A stretch of 64,000 bases of DNA from Propionivibrio soli (lineage in GTDB: Bacteria > Pseudomonadota > Gammaproteobacteria > Burkholderiales > Rhodocyclaceae), in NCBI RefSeq assembly GCF_025770765.1, contig NZ_JANZKY010000015.1, positions 1-64,000 of the forward strand. The letters run 5' to 3'. Under the pieces are notes generated by a model. The model did no database searches, was not told the DNA's origin, and saw only the letters and a program-made list of their open reading frames with translations. A program made the position numbers and the translations under genes. This document shows, one piece after another, positions 9,052-17,880 of the stretch (within the stretch, counting starts at the first letter, position 1; every line of letters starts with the position of its first letter).

Positions 9052-10062
9052 GTGAAAGCACCAAAATGCATTGCCTGCGCTGCCATAGCGCTACTCGGTA
9101 CGGTGATGGTTTCGGGAGTGCAAGCCCAAATCAACGACCACACATTCCGTCTCGCCTGCGCCGGGGCGCCAGGACATCCTGGGGTCATGGGAGCGGAGAA
9201 GTGGGCCGAACTGATCAAAGAAAAAAGTGGCGGCAAATTAACGCTCAAGGTTTTCCCTGCAGGCGTTCTTGGTGGCGATGTGCAAGTACTATCCGCCGTT
9301 CAAGGCGGGACGATTGATTTCACGGTGATGAACTCGGGAATTCTCCAATCGCAGATCAAAGAGTTCGCCATCTTCGATTTTCCATTCATGTTCGAGAACG
9401 GGAAGGAAGCGGACCCCATTCTCGACGGTGCCTTCGGCAAGAAACTGGCTGGTCTTACACCGGCAAAGGGGCTGTATAACCTCGCCTACTTTGAGCTCGG
9501 CTTCCGCAACATGACGAACAGCAAGCGAGCCATCAGCAAGCTCGAGGATCTGGCCGGCCTGAAGATGCGTGTGATCCAATCCCCGCTCTATATCGATACG
9601 TTCAATGCCTTGGGCGCAAATGCCGTCCCGATGCCGATCACCGAGGTTTACACCGCGATGGAGCAAAAAATCATCGATGGCCACGAGAACCCGTTTTCGG
9701 TTGTTGAAACGAGCAAATTCTATGAAGTCCAAAAATTCCTGACCATCAGCAATCACATCTACAACCCGCAGTCTGTGCTTGCGAGCAAGAAGAAATGGGA
9801 TGCGCTGAGCAAAGACGAACAGGCGCTCCTGACCTCGACGTTGGTTGAAGCCACCACCTGGCAACGTCAGAACGCGCGCAACTTGGCGGATCAATCACTG
9901 AACAATCTGAAAAAGACGATGACGGTGACTGTCCTGCCGCCGGAAGAGATCGCCAAAATACGCACGAGAATCCAGCCGGTGATCGACAAGTTTGCGGCGA
10001 ACGTAGGACCCGAACTCGTCAGAGAGCTTCAGTCTGAGCTGGAAAAGAATCGCAAAAAGTAA
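9052..10062 (+). CDS. TRAP transporter solute-binding protein, DctP family (orphan)
   Basis: A 336-residue periplasmic binding protein. GTG at 9052 is chosen because AAGGAGG lies 5 bp upstream and because it gives a proper signal peptide (KCIACAAIALLGTVMVSGVQA, cleaved near residue 26). DctP features are present, including WAELIKEKSGGKLTLKVFPAG, the LKMRVIQSPLYIDTFNALGANAVPM region with the carboxylate-binding Arg, and EVYTAMEQKIIDGHENP. These proteins bind organic acids for TRAP uptake. No dctQ or dctM membrane subunit is nearby, so it must work with a transporter encoded elsewhere. The aroE/aroQ genes downstream make quinate or shikimate one candidate ligand; this is inference. Confidence 0.9.
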   Translation: MKAPKCIACAAIALLGTVMVSGVQAQINDHTFRLACAGAPGHPGVMGAEKWAELIKEKSGGKLTLKVFPAGVLGGDVQVLSAVQGGTIDFTVMNSGILQSQIKEFAIFDFPFMFENGKEADPILDGAFGKKLAGLTPAKGLYNLAYFELGFRNMTNSKRAISKLEDLAGLKMRVIQSPLYIDTFNALGANAVPMPITEVYTAMEQKIIDGHENPFSVVETSKFYEVQKFLTISNHIYNPQSVLASKKKWDALSKDEQALLTSTLVEATTWQRQNARNLADQSLNNLKKTMTVTVLPPEEIAKIRTRIQPVIDKFAANVGPELVRELQSELEKNRKK

Positions 10063-10090
10063 ATCCGCCTCGCATTCCCTGAGCCAGGAA

Positions 10091-10121
10091 AGTCCGCGAC
10101 ATTTGCCGCGGACTTTTTTTT
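10091..10121 (+). terminator. Rho-independent terminator after the TRAP gene
   Basis: AGTCCGCG (10091-10098) pairs with CGCGGACT (10107-10114) across an 8-base loop and runs straight into eight T residues. It separates the TRAP gene from the catabolic operon that starts at 10246. Confidence 0.9.
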
Positions 10122-10245
10122 GCTGCCCTCTTGGCCATTTAAAAACGCAATCTCGATGATTACATCCATTGCCTATACCGCAATGCGTTGGCCGCATAGA
10201 GTCCCTGTGTCGCCAAACAAATGAAACGAAAAACAGGCTCTCAAT

Positions 10246-11184
10246 ATGAAGATATGCATGCTTGGTGCCGGCGCGCTCGGTTGTTCGATCGGCGGCCTGT
10301 TGGCTCGTGGTGGTTCTGACGTTATCTTGGTCGATCGCTTTCAGGCTCACGTCGACGCGATTAACGCCAACGGCCTGAAAATGAGCTTCGGCGACAGCGA
10401 GGAAACGGTCCGTGTCGCGGCTTTTAACTCGTGCGATGGCTTGGCTCCGGTCGACCTCATCATCGTGCTGGTGAAATCGGCGGCAACGCGCGCCGCGATC
10501 GAATCAGCGCGCCCTTTGCTGGCGAGCCACACGATGGTGATGTCTATCCAGAACGGCCTCGGGCATGAGGACATCCTGGCGGAAGTTGCCGGACGCGAGA
10601 AGGTCTTGGCCGCCAAGACCTATGTCGGTGGCGTCTTTCTGGCGCCCGGGCATATTGCCTCCGGTTACCTGGGAAAGCAGACCTACATCGGCGAACTCGA
10701 CGGCCGTCTGACGCCGCGGCTCCAGACCGTGGTCGACGAGTTCAACAAGGCCGGCCTCCTGGCGACGGCGAGCACGAACATCTACGGGACGATGTGGGAC
10801 AAGCTGTTGGTGAACGTCGCCACCGGGGCGCTTTGTGCGATTACACGGCTTCCCTATGGCTGGCTGTACAAGGTCAAGGAAATCGAGGAGGCGGCGCTTG
10901 CTGCCGTTGCTGAGGGCATTGCCGTAGCACGGGCCAACCACATCCGATTGGTTTCGGAAGAACCCCGGTATTTCTGGGATCTGGCCGCCGAAGGTCTGCC
11001 GGCCGAGTTCAAGACGTCGATGCTGCAAAGCCTTGAAAAAGGCGAAGTCACTGAAGTCGATTTCATCAACGGATCGGTCGTGCGCTGGGGCGATCGCTCC
11101 GACATTGCTACGCCGGTCAACAAAACGCTCGTTGCGCTCGTCAAGGGCATCGAGAACTTCCAGTCCAGTTTCGGAAAGCGGTAA
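10246..11184 (+). CDS. Ketopantoate reductase family (ApbA/PanE-like) dehydrogenase
   Basis: A 312-residue NAD(P)-dependent 2-hydroxyacid-type dehydrogenase. The Rossmann motif GAGALGCSIGGLLA is at residues 7-20. Family features VMSIQNGLGHEDIL and TNIYGTMWDKLLVNV (with the catalytic Lys) are present. True PanE makes pantoate for CoA synthesis. Its position as first gene of a catabolic cluster (VOC, MaoC, CoA-transferase, AroE, AroQ) suggests that this paralogue reduces a different 2-oxo acid. Confidence 0.82.
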   Translation: MKICMLGAGALGCSIGGLLARGGSDVILVDRFQAHVDAINANGLKMSFGDSEETVRVAAFNSCDGLAPVDLIIVLVKSAATRAAIESARPLLASHTMVMSIQNGLGHEDILAEVAGREKVLAAKTYVGGVFLAPGHIASGYLGKQTYIGELDGRLTPRLQTVVDEFNKAGLLATASTNIYGTMWDKLLVNVATGALCAITRLPYGWLYKVKEIEEAALAAVAEGIAVARANHIRLVSEEPRYFWDLAAEGLPAEFKTSMLQSLEKGEVTEVDFINGSVVRWGDRSDIATPVNKTLVALVKGIENFQSSFGKR

Positions 11185-11193
11185 GGAGTGGGC

Positions 11194-11580
11194 ATGGCCT
11201 ACAGCAAGAGAGCCTACGTCGAGCACGTCGCGATCAAGGTCAAGGACATCGGCTGGCACATTCGATTCTTTCGCGAGGTGTTGGGCATGACGGTGCGCGA
11301 AGCGATGGGGCCAGATGGAGCTCCGGAGAAAGCCTGGACGATCGGGGGCCTGCAGTTCAATGCCGATCCAAGTTTCAGCGGGCCTGAAGGTCGCATGGCC
11401 CACCTCGGCATCATGGTCGAGGATCTCGAAGCTGCGCTTGCCGAGGCGCGTAGTTGGGGGGTTAAAGAACTGCCCATGGGGCGCAATTGGCTCGCTCTGC
11501 CGGACGGCCTCGAACTTGAGTTGATGCAAGCGCACGGCAATGCCGTGGCTGAGGCGCTGGCTGTCGAACCGCGCGCATGA
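11194..11580 (+). CDS. VOC (glyoxalase/bleomycin-resistance fold) family protein
   Basis: A 128-residue single VOC-fold protein (VEHVAIKVKDIGWHIRFFREVLGMTVRE at the start; MAHLGIMVEDLEAALAEARSWGVKELP in the second half). His residues at the starts of both repeats and a C-terminal Glu could form a metal site. AAGGAG at 11183-11188 supports ATG at 11194. It follows the dehydrogenase by 9 bp, so it is in the same operon. The reaction is unknown; lyase, epimerase or dioxygenase activity is possible in this superfamily. Confidence 0.78.
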   Translation: MAYSKRAYVEHVAIKVKDIGWHIRFFREVLGMTVREAMGPDGAPEKAWTIGGLQFNADPSFSGPEGRMAHLGIMVEDLEAALAEARSWGVKELPMGRNWLALPDGLELELMQAHGNAVAEALAVEPRA

Positions 11581-11612
11581 AGAAAGACTAAACGGGTGCA
11601 GAGGAAACGAGC

Positions 11613-12068
11613 ATGGTCAGGAAAGAACTGTATTTCGATGAGATCAAGGTAGGCGACAAGGGCATCAGTCCGTCTTACACGTTTACCGAGGAGCGCATCA
11701 ATGCGTATGCCGAGCTGACTGGCGATTTCACGCCAGTGCATGTCGACGAGGAATACGCCAAGAAAACCCCCTTCGGCACGCGGGTTGCGCACGGGCTGTT
11801 CGGTCTGTCGGTCGCCGACGGGCTAAAGACGCAAAGCGCCTATTGCTTTCAGCCGGGCATGTCGCTGGGCTGGGAATGGAGCTTCGTCTTGCCGATCAAG
11901 ATCGGCGATACCTGTCACATCGAGTTTCAGGTGGCCAGCGTGCGCGAATCAAAGAGCCGACCCGGATGGGGGATCGTCGTTGTTCCCGTCGAATTGATCA
12001 ACCAGCGCGGCGAGGTTGTCCAGAAGGGCGAACACCGCGTCATGGTCCCATGCAAGCCCAAAGATTAA
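11613..12068 (+). CDS. MaoC-like (R)-enoyl-CoA hydratase family protein
   Basis: A 151-residue hot-dog-fold protein with the hydratase-2 motif: YAELTGDFTPVHVDEEYAKKTPFGTRVAHGLF supplies the catalytic Asp and His (D..PvH). It is typical of single-domain MaoC dehydratases that act on acyl-CoA thioesters. It sits between the VOC and CoA-transferase genes, so it probably hydrates or dehydrates the CoA ester made by that transferase. Confidence 0.85.
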   Translation: MVRKELYFDEIKVGDKGISPSYTFTEERINAYAELTGDFTPVHVDEEYAKKTPFGTRVAHGLFGLSVADGLKTQSAYCFQPGMSLGWEWSFVLPIKIGDTCHIEFQVASVRESKSRPGWGIVVVPVELINQRGEVVQKGEHRVMVPCKPKD

Positions 12069-12084
12069 TAATGAAAGATCGAAC

Positions 12085-13320
12085 ATGACCACCCAGTCAC
12101 TTCCCCTAGCCGGCATCCGCGTCGTCGACTACAGCCACTTCCTTGCCGGCCCGTTCGTCTCGCGTTGCCTCGCGGCGCTTGGCGCCGAGGTCATCAAGGT
12201 CGAACGGCCGACCGAAGGCGATGCCGGCCGCACGCATGCCTACTTGATCAACGGCCAGAGCGGATACTACTTGCAGCAGAACATGGGCAAGGAGGGCCTG
12301 TGCGTCAACATCAAAGACCCGCGTGGGCTCGAACTGGTGAAGAAACTCGTCGATTCGGCCGATGTGTTCGTCGAGAACTATCGGCCCGGCGCGCTCAAGA
12401 AACTCGGGCTTGGTTACCAGGAACTCTCCAAGACGAATCCCGGCCTTGTCTATTGCTCGGTATCGGCCTACGGCCACACCGGACCTGATGCGCCACGCCC
12501 AGGTTTCGGTTTGATCGCTGAAGCCAAGAGCGGCATCATGGCCATGGTCGGCTCACCCGGCGAAGCGCCACCTTTGCTGCGTATCGCCCTTGGCGATATG
12601 TACACCGGTGCGAATGCGGTTGGGGCGATTTGCGCAGCGCTCCTTGGCCGCGTCAAGTCGGGCCGCGGGCAGCATATCGACTTGGCGTTGTATGACTGCT
12701 TGGTGTCGATGCACGAATACGCGATTCAGTGCTACACGCTTTCGGGCGGCAAGGACATCCCGAAGCAGGCCGGACACGATTTGCCCAACTCGACGCTCTA
12801 CGGGGTGTTTACGGCGAAAGACGGTTATGTCGTGATCGCGGCCCAAGTCGACGACGCATGGAAACGCCTTGCCCGCCTGATCGGCGGTGAGGCTCTGGCC
12901 GCCGATACGCGTTTCCACTCGCAGTCCGGGCGCAACGCTCATCGCACCGAAATCCTCGGGATTGTTCGCGCTTGGGTGCAAGAACTTGCGGTATCGGACT
13001 GCTTGTCTCTTCTCGATGGGATCGACGTGCCCTGCGCCAAAGTGCAAAACATCGACGAGGTGCTGGCGGATCCTCAAATTCAGGCGCGCGGCATGATCGT
13101 GGAGCAGGAGCATCCGGTCCTTGGAAAGATCCGGTTGGGTAACCTGCCGTTTCATTTCTCCGAATGCGACACGACTGTCCGGACACCTGCGCCGTTGCTT
13201 GGTCAGCACAACCGCCAGGTTGCTGCCAAGTTGGGTTACTCGCCCGAGGAGATCGAGGCGATGGTCAAGGCGGGCGTGTTGTACTCGGAAGCCGCGGTTA
13301 CCGAAGCCGTCGCGGGCTGA
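12085..13320 (+). CDS. Class III CoA-transferase (CaiB/BaiF family)
   Basis: A 411-residue type III CoA-transferase starting MTTQSLPLAGIRVVDYSHFLAG. Family motifs include LGAEVIKVERP near residue 40, and DVFVENYRPGALKKLGLGY and LVYCSVSAYGHTGP further in. The catalytic Asp is expected in the LGDMYTGANA region. These enzymes move CoA between carboxylic acids. ATG at 12085 follows the MaoC gene by 16 bp. The substrate pair is unknown. Confidence 0.88.
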   Translation: MTTQSLPLAGIRVVDYSHFLAGPFVSRCLAALGAEVIKVERPTEGDAGRTHAYLINGQSGYYLQQNMGKEGLCVNIKDPRGLELVKKLVDSADVFVENYRPGALKKLGLGYQELSKTNPGLVYCSVSAYGHTGPDAPRPGFGLIAEAKSGIMAMVGSPGEAPPLLRIALGDMYTGANAVGAICAALLGRVKSGRGQHIDLALYDCLVSMHEYAIQCYTLSGGKDIPKQAGHDLPNSTLYGVFTAKDGYVVIAAQVDDAWKRLARLIGGEALAADTRFHSQSGRNAHRTEILGIVRAWVQELAVSDCLSLLDGIDVPCAKVQNIDEVLADPQIQARGMIVEQEHPVLGKIRLGNLPFHFSECDTTVRTPAPLLGQHNRQVAAKLGYSPEEIEAMVKAGVLYSEAAVTEAVAG

Positions 13321-13327
13321 GAAAGCC

Positions 13328-14161
13328 ATGACTGACAAGTATGCGGTAATTGGCAATCCGATCGGACACACCAAGTCGCCCCTGATCCATGCGACCTTCG
13401 CCCGGCAGACCGGGCAGGACATCGATTACCTCGCCATCGAGGGAGAAATCGGCCACTTTGCCGAGAATGTCGAGACCTTCAGGCGAGACGGAGGGCGGGG
13501 CATGAACGTCACCGCGCCGTTCAAGCTTGAGGCCTTCGATTACGCGACGGATCTCTCCGAACAGGCGCGTCTCGCCGGAGCAGCCAACGCCCTCAAATTC
13601 GAAGGCGGCCGGATTTTTGCTCAGAATTTCGACGGCGTCGGGCTCACTCGCGACATCGTAAGCAACCTTGCCTTCACGATGCGCGGCCGGCGCGTTCTGC
13701 TCCTGGGAGCCGGCGGTGCGGCGCGCGGCGCCATGCTGCCTTTCCTCAACGAGAGACCGGCGAAACTGGTGCTGGTCAATCGAACGGTAAGCAAAGCTCA
13801 GGCGTTGTTCGAACAGTTCAAGCCGTATGCCGAAGGAGACTTCTCGTGGTGTTCGTACTCGGAACTCGCAGAGGCGGCGGAGCCGTTTGACCTCGTGGTC
13901 AACGCCACGTCGGCCAGTCTGCGCGGTGAATTGCCGCCCGTGCCTGTTGGTGTGTTTGCGTCAGGCGGCGTCGCCTACGAACTCGCCTATGGTAAAGGCC
14001 TGACACCTTTCCTCAAGCGTGCGCAGGATGCCGGAGCCGCGCAGCTCGCGGACGGAGTCGGTATGCTCGTTGAACAGGCCGCGGAGTCTTTCGAATGGTG
14101 GCGTGGTGTCCGGCCCGAGACGGCGACGATGATCCGAACCTTGACCGTTCCGCTTCGATGA
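13328..14161 (+). CDS. aroE: Shikimate dehydrogenase family protein
   Basis: A 277-residue AroE. The substrate domain has GNPIGHTKSPLIH and NVTAPFKLEAF with the catalytic Lys, and the catalytic Asp lies in QNFDGVGL. The NADP domain has GAGGAARGA and the NRT motif. It starts 7 bp after the CoA-transferase gene. Placement in a catabolic operon next to a type II dehydroquinase suggests the quinate/shikimate catabolic form rather than the housekeeping biosynthetic copy. Confidence 0.88.
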   Translation: MTDKYAVIGNPIGHTKSPLIHATFARQTGQDIDYLAIEGEIGHFAENVETFRRDGGRGMNVTAPFKLEAFDYATDLSEQARLAGAANALKFEGGRIFAQNFDGVGLTRDIVSNLAFTMRGRRVLLLGAGGAARGAMLPFLNERPAKLVLVNRTVSKAQALFEQFKPYAEGDFSWCSYSELAEAAEPFDLVVNATSASLRGELPPVPVGVFASGGVAYELAYGKGLTPFLKRAQDAGAAQLADGVGMLVEQAAESFEWWRGVRPETATMIRTLTVPLR

Positions 14162-14222
14162 AGAGACGAGTCGCGGACATGGCGAATGACAGTATTTCTA
14201 ACTACCTGTGGAGAAAACAATC

Positions 14223-14660
14223 ATGAAGGTCCTCATGTTGCATGGCATCAACCACAACATGTTCGGCAAGCGTGACCCCAAGCAATACGGCACGATTACG
14301 CTCGCGCAAATCGACGAGAAGCTCGTCGCGCTCGGCAAGGAATTAGGTACCGAGGTTGAGAGCTTTCAGACCAATCACGAAGGCGAGATGGTCGAGCGTA
14401 TTCACAAGGGATATTTTGACGGTGTCGATGCGGTGCTGATCAACGCCGGAGCCTGGACACACTACAGCTATGGCATTCGGGACGCACTGGCGATTCTGAC
14501 CTGCCCCGTGATCGAAGTGCATATGTCGAACATCCACGCGCGCGAGGCGTTTCGGCACCACTCGTGCTTCGCGGAAATCGTCAGAGGGCAGATCTGCGGT
14601 ATCGGCGTCGATGCCTATCTGATGGCACTGCGTGCGGCCGTGTCCGCGACGCAGTCGTAA
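14223..14660 (+). CDS. aroQ: Type II 3-dehydroquinate dehydratase (divergent)
   Basis: A 145-residue AroQ-like protein. The catalytic set is kept: the Arg and Tyr of KRDPKQYG, the Asn of NAGAWTHYS, the His of EVHMSNIHARE, and the Arg of FRHHS. The usual N-terminal GPNLNLLG is replaced by GINHNMFG. It converts 3-dehydroquinate to 3-dehydroshikimate, next to AroE in the same pathway. ATG at 14223 (MKVLMLHG) fits the family start better than the ATG 15 bp upstream. Confidence 0.82.
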   Translation: MKVLMLHGINHNMFGKRDPKQYGTITLAQIDEKLVALGKELGTEVESFQTNHEGEMVERIHKGYFDGVDAVLINAGAWTHYSYGIRDALAILTCPVIEVHMSNIHAREAFRHHSCFAEIVRGQICGIGVDAYLMALRAAVSATQS

Positions 14661-14816
14661 CGAAAGAGTCGGCGATACATCTGAGATGCCGCTTGCGGAG
14701 GGCACGGCATGGCATGGTCTTTGCCGCTTGGCGATTCGGCCCGGGAGAAATGACGGGTCGCATTCCTCGCTGCTTGGCAAGCCAAGTGCCCATTACCGCA
14801 AGACAGGAGATCGACG

Positions 14817-15251
14817 ATGACCGAAAAGACCGCTACCGTTCATTGGGAAGGCCAAGGCAAGAAAGGCCAGGGGACAATCAGCACCGAAACCGGGGCGTTG
14901 AAACAATACCCCTACGGTTTTGCCAGCCGCTTTGAGGACGATCGACGCGGCACCAATCCTGAGGAAATTCTCGGCGCCGCTCACGCAGCATGTTTCACGA
15001 TGGCCTTTTCGTTTGCATGCGATAAGGCGGGCTGGGCGACGACGTCGGTCGATACGACCGCCAAGGTACGTTTATCGAAGCAGGGCGAAGGCTTCGTCAT
15101 CGACCGCATTGCCTTGACGATGGAGGCGAGCATTCCGGGGATCGACGAAGCGGCCTTCCAGGAGCTTGCCGCCGCCGCGAAGCGCGACTGCCCGCTTTCG
15201 AAAGCGCTGGCGAGCGTCAGTGAGATCACCTTGCAGGCGACCTTGAAGTAG
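14817..15251 (+). CDS. OsmC/Ohr family peroxiredoxin
   Basis: A 144-residue OsmC-like protein with the two redox cysteines of the family, one in AAHAACFTMAFSF and one in KRDCPLSKAL. It reduces organic or hydrogen peroxides with thiols. A clear ribosome-binding site (CAGGAGATCGACG) precedes ATG at 14817. The 156-bp gap from aroQ suggests a separate transcript. Confidence 0.9.
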   Translation: MTEKTATVHWEGQGKKGQGTISTETGALKQYPYGFASRFEDDRRGTNPEEILGAAHAACFTMAFSFACDKAGWATTSVDTTAKVRLSKQGEGFVIDRIALTMEASIPGIDEAAFQELAAAAKRDCPLSKALASVSEITLQATLK

Positions 15252-15393
15252 CTGGCGAGAGTAGCCAGAATGCGCGGGCTCAACGGACCGCTGAGCGGAA
15301 CCGGGCGCCCGCGACGGTGCGCTTCCTCGCGGAAGCCATCAGTCGAAGCAGGCAATCGCCGCCGTTCGCCCTCAGTCGTGTTTGTCTCAGTTC

Positions 15394-16296
15394 TTACGTC
15401 AGTGATACCCGTTCAACAAGGAAATCGAGCAACACGCGAATGCGCGCAGGCATGAGGTCGCGCCCAAGAAAGATCGCGTGGAACTCCTCGCGATCGTCCG
15501 GGTTGAAATCTTCCATCACCGCCACGAGCCGGCCCGCGCGCAGGTCGTCATGGATAGTGAAGGCCGCCAGCCGGGCAAGACCGACGCCGCACAAGGCCAA
15601 CTGCCGTAACGATTCGCCGTCGCTGGCGGTGATTCGACCCTGCACTGGGACGGTAACAGCTTTCCCGTCCGTCACGAGAGGCCAATCGTTTTGCGCACGC
15701 GCGTAGCCGAAACCCAGGCGGGGGTGCCGTTCCAATTCCTTCATCGTGTGGGGCGTCCCGGCGCGCGTCAAATAGTCGGGCGAGCCGACGATAAGCTTAC
15801 GCGTCGAACCGAGCTTGCGCGCCACGAGACGGGAACTCTTCAAGGGGCCCGCGCGGACCGCCACGTCCGCCCGAGCCTCGAGTAGATCGACGACGGCGTC
15901 GGTGTACGTGAGGTCGAGCGTGATGCCCGGATAACGCTCGAGAAACTCGGGAAGCAACGGCGAGAGAACGTGGACGCCGAACGAGGCACTGGTGTTGATG
16001 CGAATCTGCCCCGTCGGTTGCTCACCCAAGGAAGCGCTTCGTTCCGCCTCATCGATATCGGCCAGAATCCGCGCGGCGCGCGCGTAGAAATCGCACCCCT
16101 CCGAGGTGAGCTTGAGCCCGCGCGATGACCGATTGAACAAGCGCACGTTGAGCCGCATTTCCAGCCGGGAAACGAGTTTGCTGACGGCCGACGGCGTCAT
16201 GCCGCGCAGGCGAGCTGCCGCCGAGAAGCCGCCTTGCTCCACCGCCTGGACGAAGACCGACATTTCTTCGGAACGATTTACTCCGGATCGGGCCAT
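15394..16296 (-). CDS. LysR-type transcriptional regulator
   Basis: A 300-residue LysR protein. The start at 16296 (MARSGVNRSEEM) has AGGAG upstream on the minus strand; the longer frame begins at 16341. The HTH reads GGFSAAARLRGMTPSAVSKLVSRLE and the effector domain covers about 95-295. It is divergent from the aldo/keto reductase gene, the usual arrangement for a LysR-controlled oxidoreductase. Confidence 0.9.
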   Translation of the reverse strand: MARSGVNRSEEMSVFVQAVEQGGFSAAARLRGMTPSAVSKLVSRLEMRLNVRLFNRSSRGLKLTSEGCDFYARAARILADIDEAERSASLGEQPTGQIRINTSASFGVHVLSPLLPEFLERYPGITLDLTYTDAVVDLLEARADVAVRAGPLKSSRLVARKLGSTRKLIVGSPDYLTRAGTPHTMKELERHPRLGFGYARAQNDWPLVTDGKAVTVPVQGRITASDGESLRQLALCGVGLARLAAFTIHDDLRAGRLVAVMEDFNPDDREEFHAIFLGRDLMPARIRVLLDFLVERVSLT

Positions 16297-16357
16297 GCGC
16301 ATCTCCTGGCAAAGGCTGGTGGGCTGTACGAACGGTTGCAAAGGCTGAAGACCTTCA

Positions 16358-16370
16358 TGAATCTAATTCA
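16358..16370. promoter_or_regulatory. LysR-type box between the regulator and aldo/keto reductase genes
   Basis: TGAATCTAATTCA is a perfect TGAAT-N3-ATTCA palindrome of T-N11-A form in the 291-bp divergent intergenic region. It is the best candidate operator for the LysR gene at 16296. Confidence 0.45.
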
Positions 16371-16587
16371 CAGATGGCTTTCCGAAAAGCCGTCTATGTC
16401 ACTGCGACTTTCGATCGCATCATTGGTTTCGTCAGCGCGCGTGACGCAAGGCGCCTGCGCGGTTTGGCACCTCGTATCTACTCGCGAGGGCGTTCCTTGG
16501 CGGCATGGTTCTCCCTCCTCTTGCTAACCGCGGCCAAGTCAGCGCCGTGAATGTGCCGCGCTCACAATCAACCAAAGGAGAATTTCA

Positions 16588-17622
16588 ATGGAATACAGAC
16601 GTTTGGGCGCATCGGGGTTGAAGGTCCCGGTACTGAGTTTTGGTGCCGGTACGTTTGGCGGCTCGGGGCCGCTATTTGGCGCATGGGGTCATACCGACGA
16701 AGAGGAAGCGCGCCGGTTGGTCGACATTTGCCTTGAAGCTGGCGTCAGCCTTTTCGACACAGCCGACGTCTATTCGGCGGGAGCGTCCGAAGAGGTACTT
16801 GGTGCGGCCATCAAAGGTCGGCGCGACCGGGTGCTGATTTCGACCAAGACCACGCTGCCAATGGGTGAGGGCGCCAACGACGCAGGTTCATCGCGCTCCC
16901 GGCTTGTCCGCGCGGTCGAGGACGCTCTGCGCCGCCTGAACACCGACTATATCGACCTGCTGCAATTACATGCCTTCGATGCGGGGACGCCGATCGAGGA
17001 AGTGCTGTCCACGTTGGATAGGCTGGTTCGGGCAGGGAAGCTGCGCTATGTCGGCGTGTCGAATTTCTCCGGCTGGCAACTCATGAAATCGTTGGCCATC
17101 GCCGACCGTCATGGCTGGCCGCGCTATGTGGCGCACCAGGTGTACTACTCCTTGGTGGGACGCGATTACGAGTGGGACCTCATGCCGCTGGCCAAAGACC
17201 AAGGCGTCGGCGCGCTCGTTTGGAGCCCTCTGGGTTGGGGGCGCCTGACCGGCAAGATTCGACGTGGCCAGCCGCTCCCTGAAGGGAGCCGCCTGCATGC
17301 GACGGCCGATTTCGGCCCGCCCATCGACGATGCACGCATGTACGCCGTCATCGACGTGCTGGACGAGATTGCGAGGGAAATCGACAAGACGGTGCCGCAG
17401 GTCGCGATCAACTGGCTGCTCCAACGACCCACGGTGTCGAGCGTGATCATCGGCGCTCGCAACGAGTCCCAACTCCGCCAAAACCTCGGCTCCGTGGGAT
17501 GGCAATTGGGCGCCGAACATATGGCGCGACTCGATGCGGCCAGTCAAGTCACGCCACCTTATCCGCATTTCCCGTATTACCGGCAGGAGGGATTCACACG
17601 CCTCAATCCGCCGTGCGTGTGA
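16588..17622 (+). CDS. Aldo/keto reductase
   Basis: A 344-residue (alpha/beta)8 reductase. The catalytic tetrad is recognisable in DTADVYSAGASEEVLG (Asp, Tyr), STKTTL (Lys) and LLQLHAFD (His). NADPH-binding features GVSNFSGWQL and the C-terminal VIIGARNESQLRQNL are present. AAAGGAG lies upstream. It probably reduces an aldehyde or ketone; the substrate is unknown. Confidence 0.9.
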   Translation: MEYRRLGASGLKVPVLSFGAGTFGGSGPLFGAWGHTDEEEARRLVDICLEAGVSLFDTADVYSAGASEEVLGAAIKGRRDRVLISTKTTLPMGEGANDAGSSRSRLVRAVEDALRRLNTDYIDLLQLHAFDAGTPIEEVLSTLDRLVRAGKLRYVGVSNFSGWQLMKSLAIADRHGWPRYVAHQVYYSLVGRDYEWDLMPLAKDQGVGALVWSPLGWGRLTGKIRRGQPLPEGSRLHATADFGPPIDDARMYAVIDVLDEIAREIDKTVPQVAINWLLQRPTVSSVIIGARNESQLRQNLGSVGWQLGAEHMARLDAASQVTPPYPHFPYYRQEGFTRLNPPCV

Positions 17623-17708
17623 GTGGGGCCCGGTCGGTCTTGGGAAAAAGCGGCACTTGCGGGGCGATTTGGCATCGCTTCAGGCATCCGCCCTGCGATT
17701 TTTCGAAG

Positions 17709-17780
17709 TGTCCCATTTCGTGACACTCTTTTCGGGCGCAACATAGTTGCAGGATTCGAGCATTGGTCTATCAATACAAT
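17709..17780 (+). promoter_or_regulatory. Regulon palindrome and putative promoter of the AcoR-like regulator gene
   Basis: TGTCCCATTTCGTGACA (17709-17725) is a 17-bp imperfect palindrome, extended by AG/CT on its flanks. It is centred at 17717. A good -10, TACAAT, lies at 17775-17780, exactly 58 bp from the centre, with no clear -35. The same element recurs before six other operons in the window. This copy would give autoregulation of the downstream regulator. The 17623-17880 gap has nothing else I can support. Confidence 0.65.
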
Positions 17781-17880
17781 ACGATGCCAGAAATAGAGGC
17801 GACGAATACGTGCCTACATGGGGAGGGTGCCGCTAGCGCCCAATAAGAAAGACAAGCTGTTCCATCTCGGGAGCGGGAAG

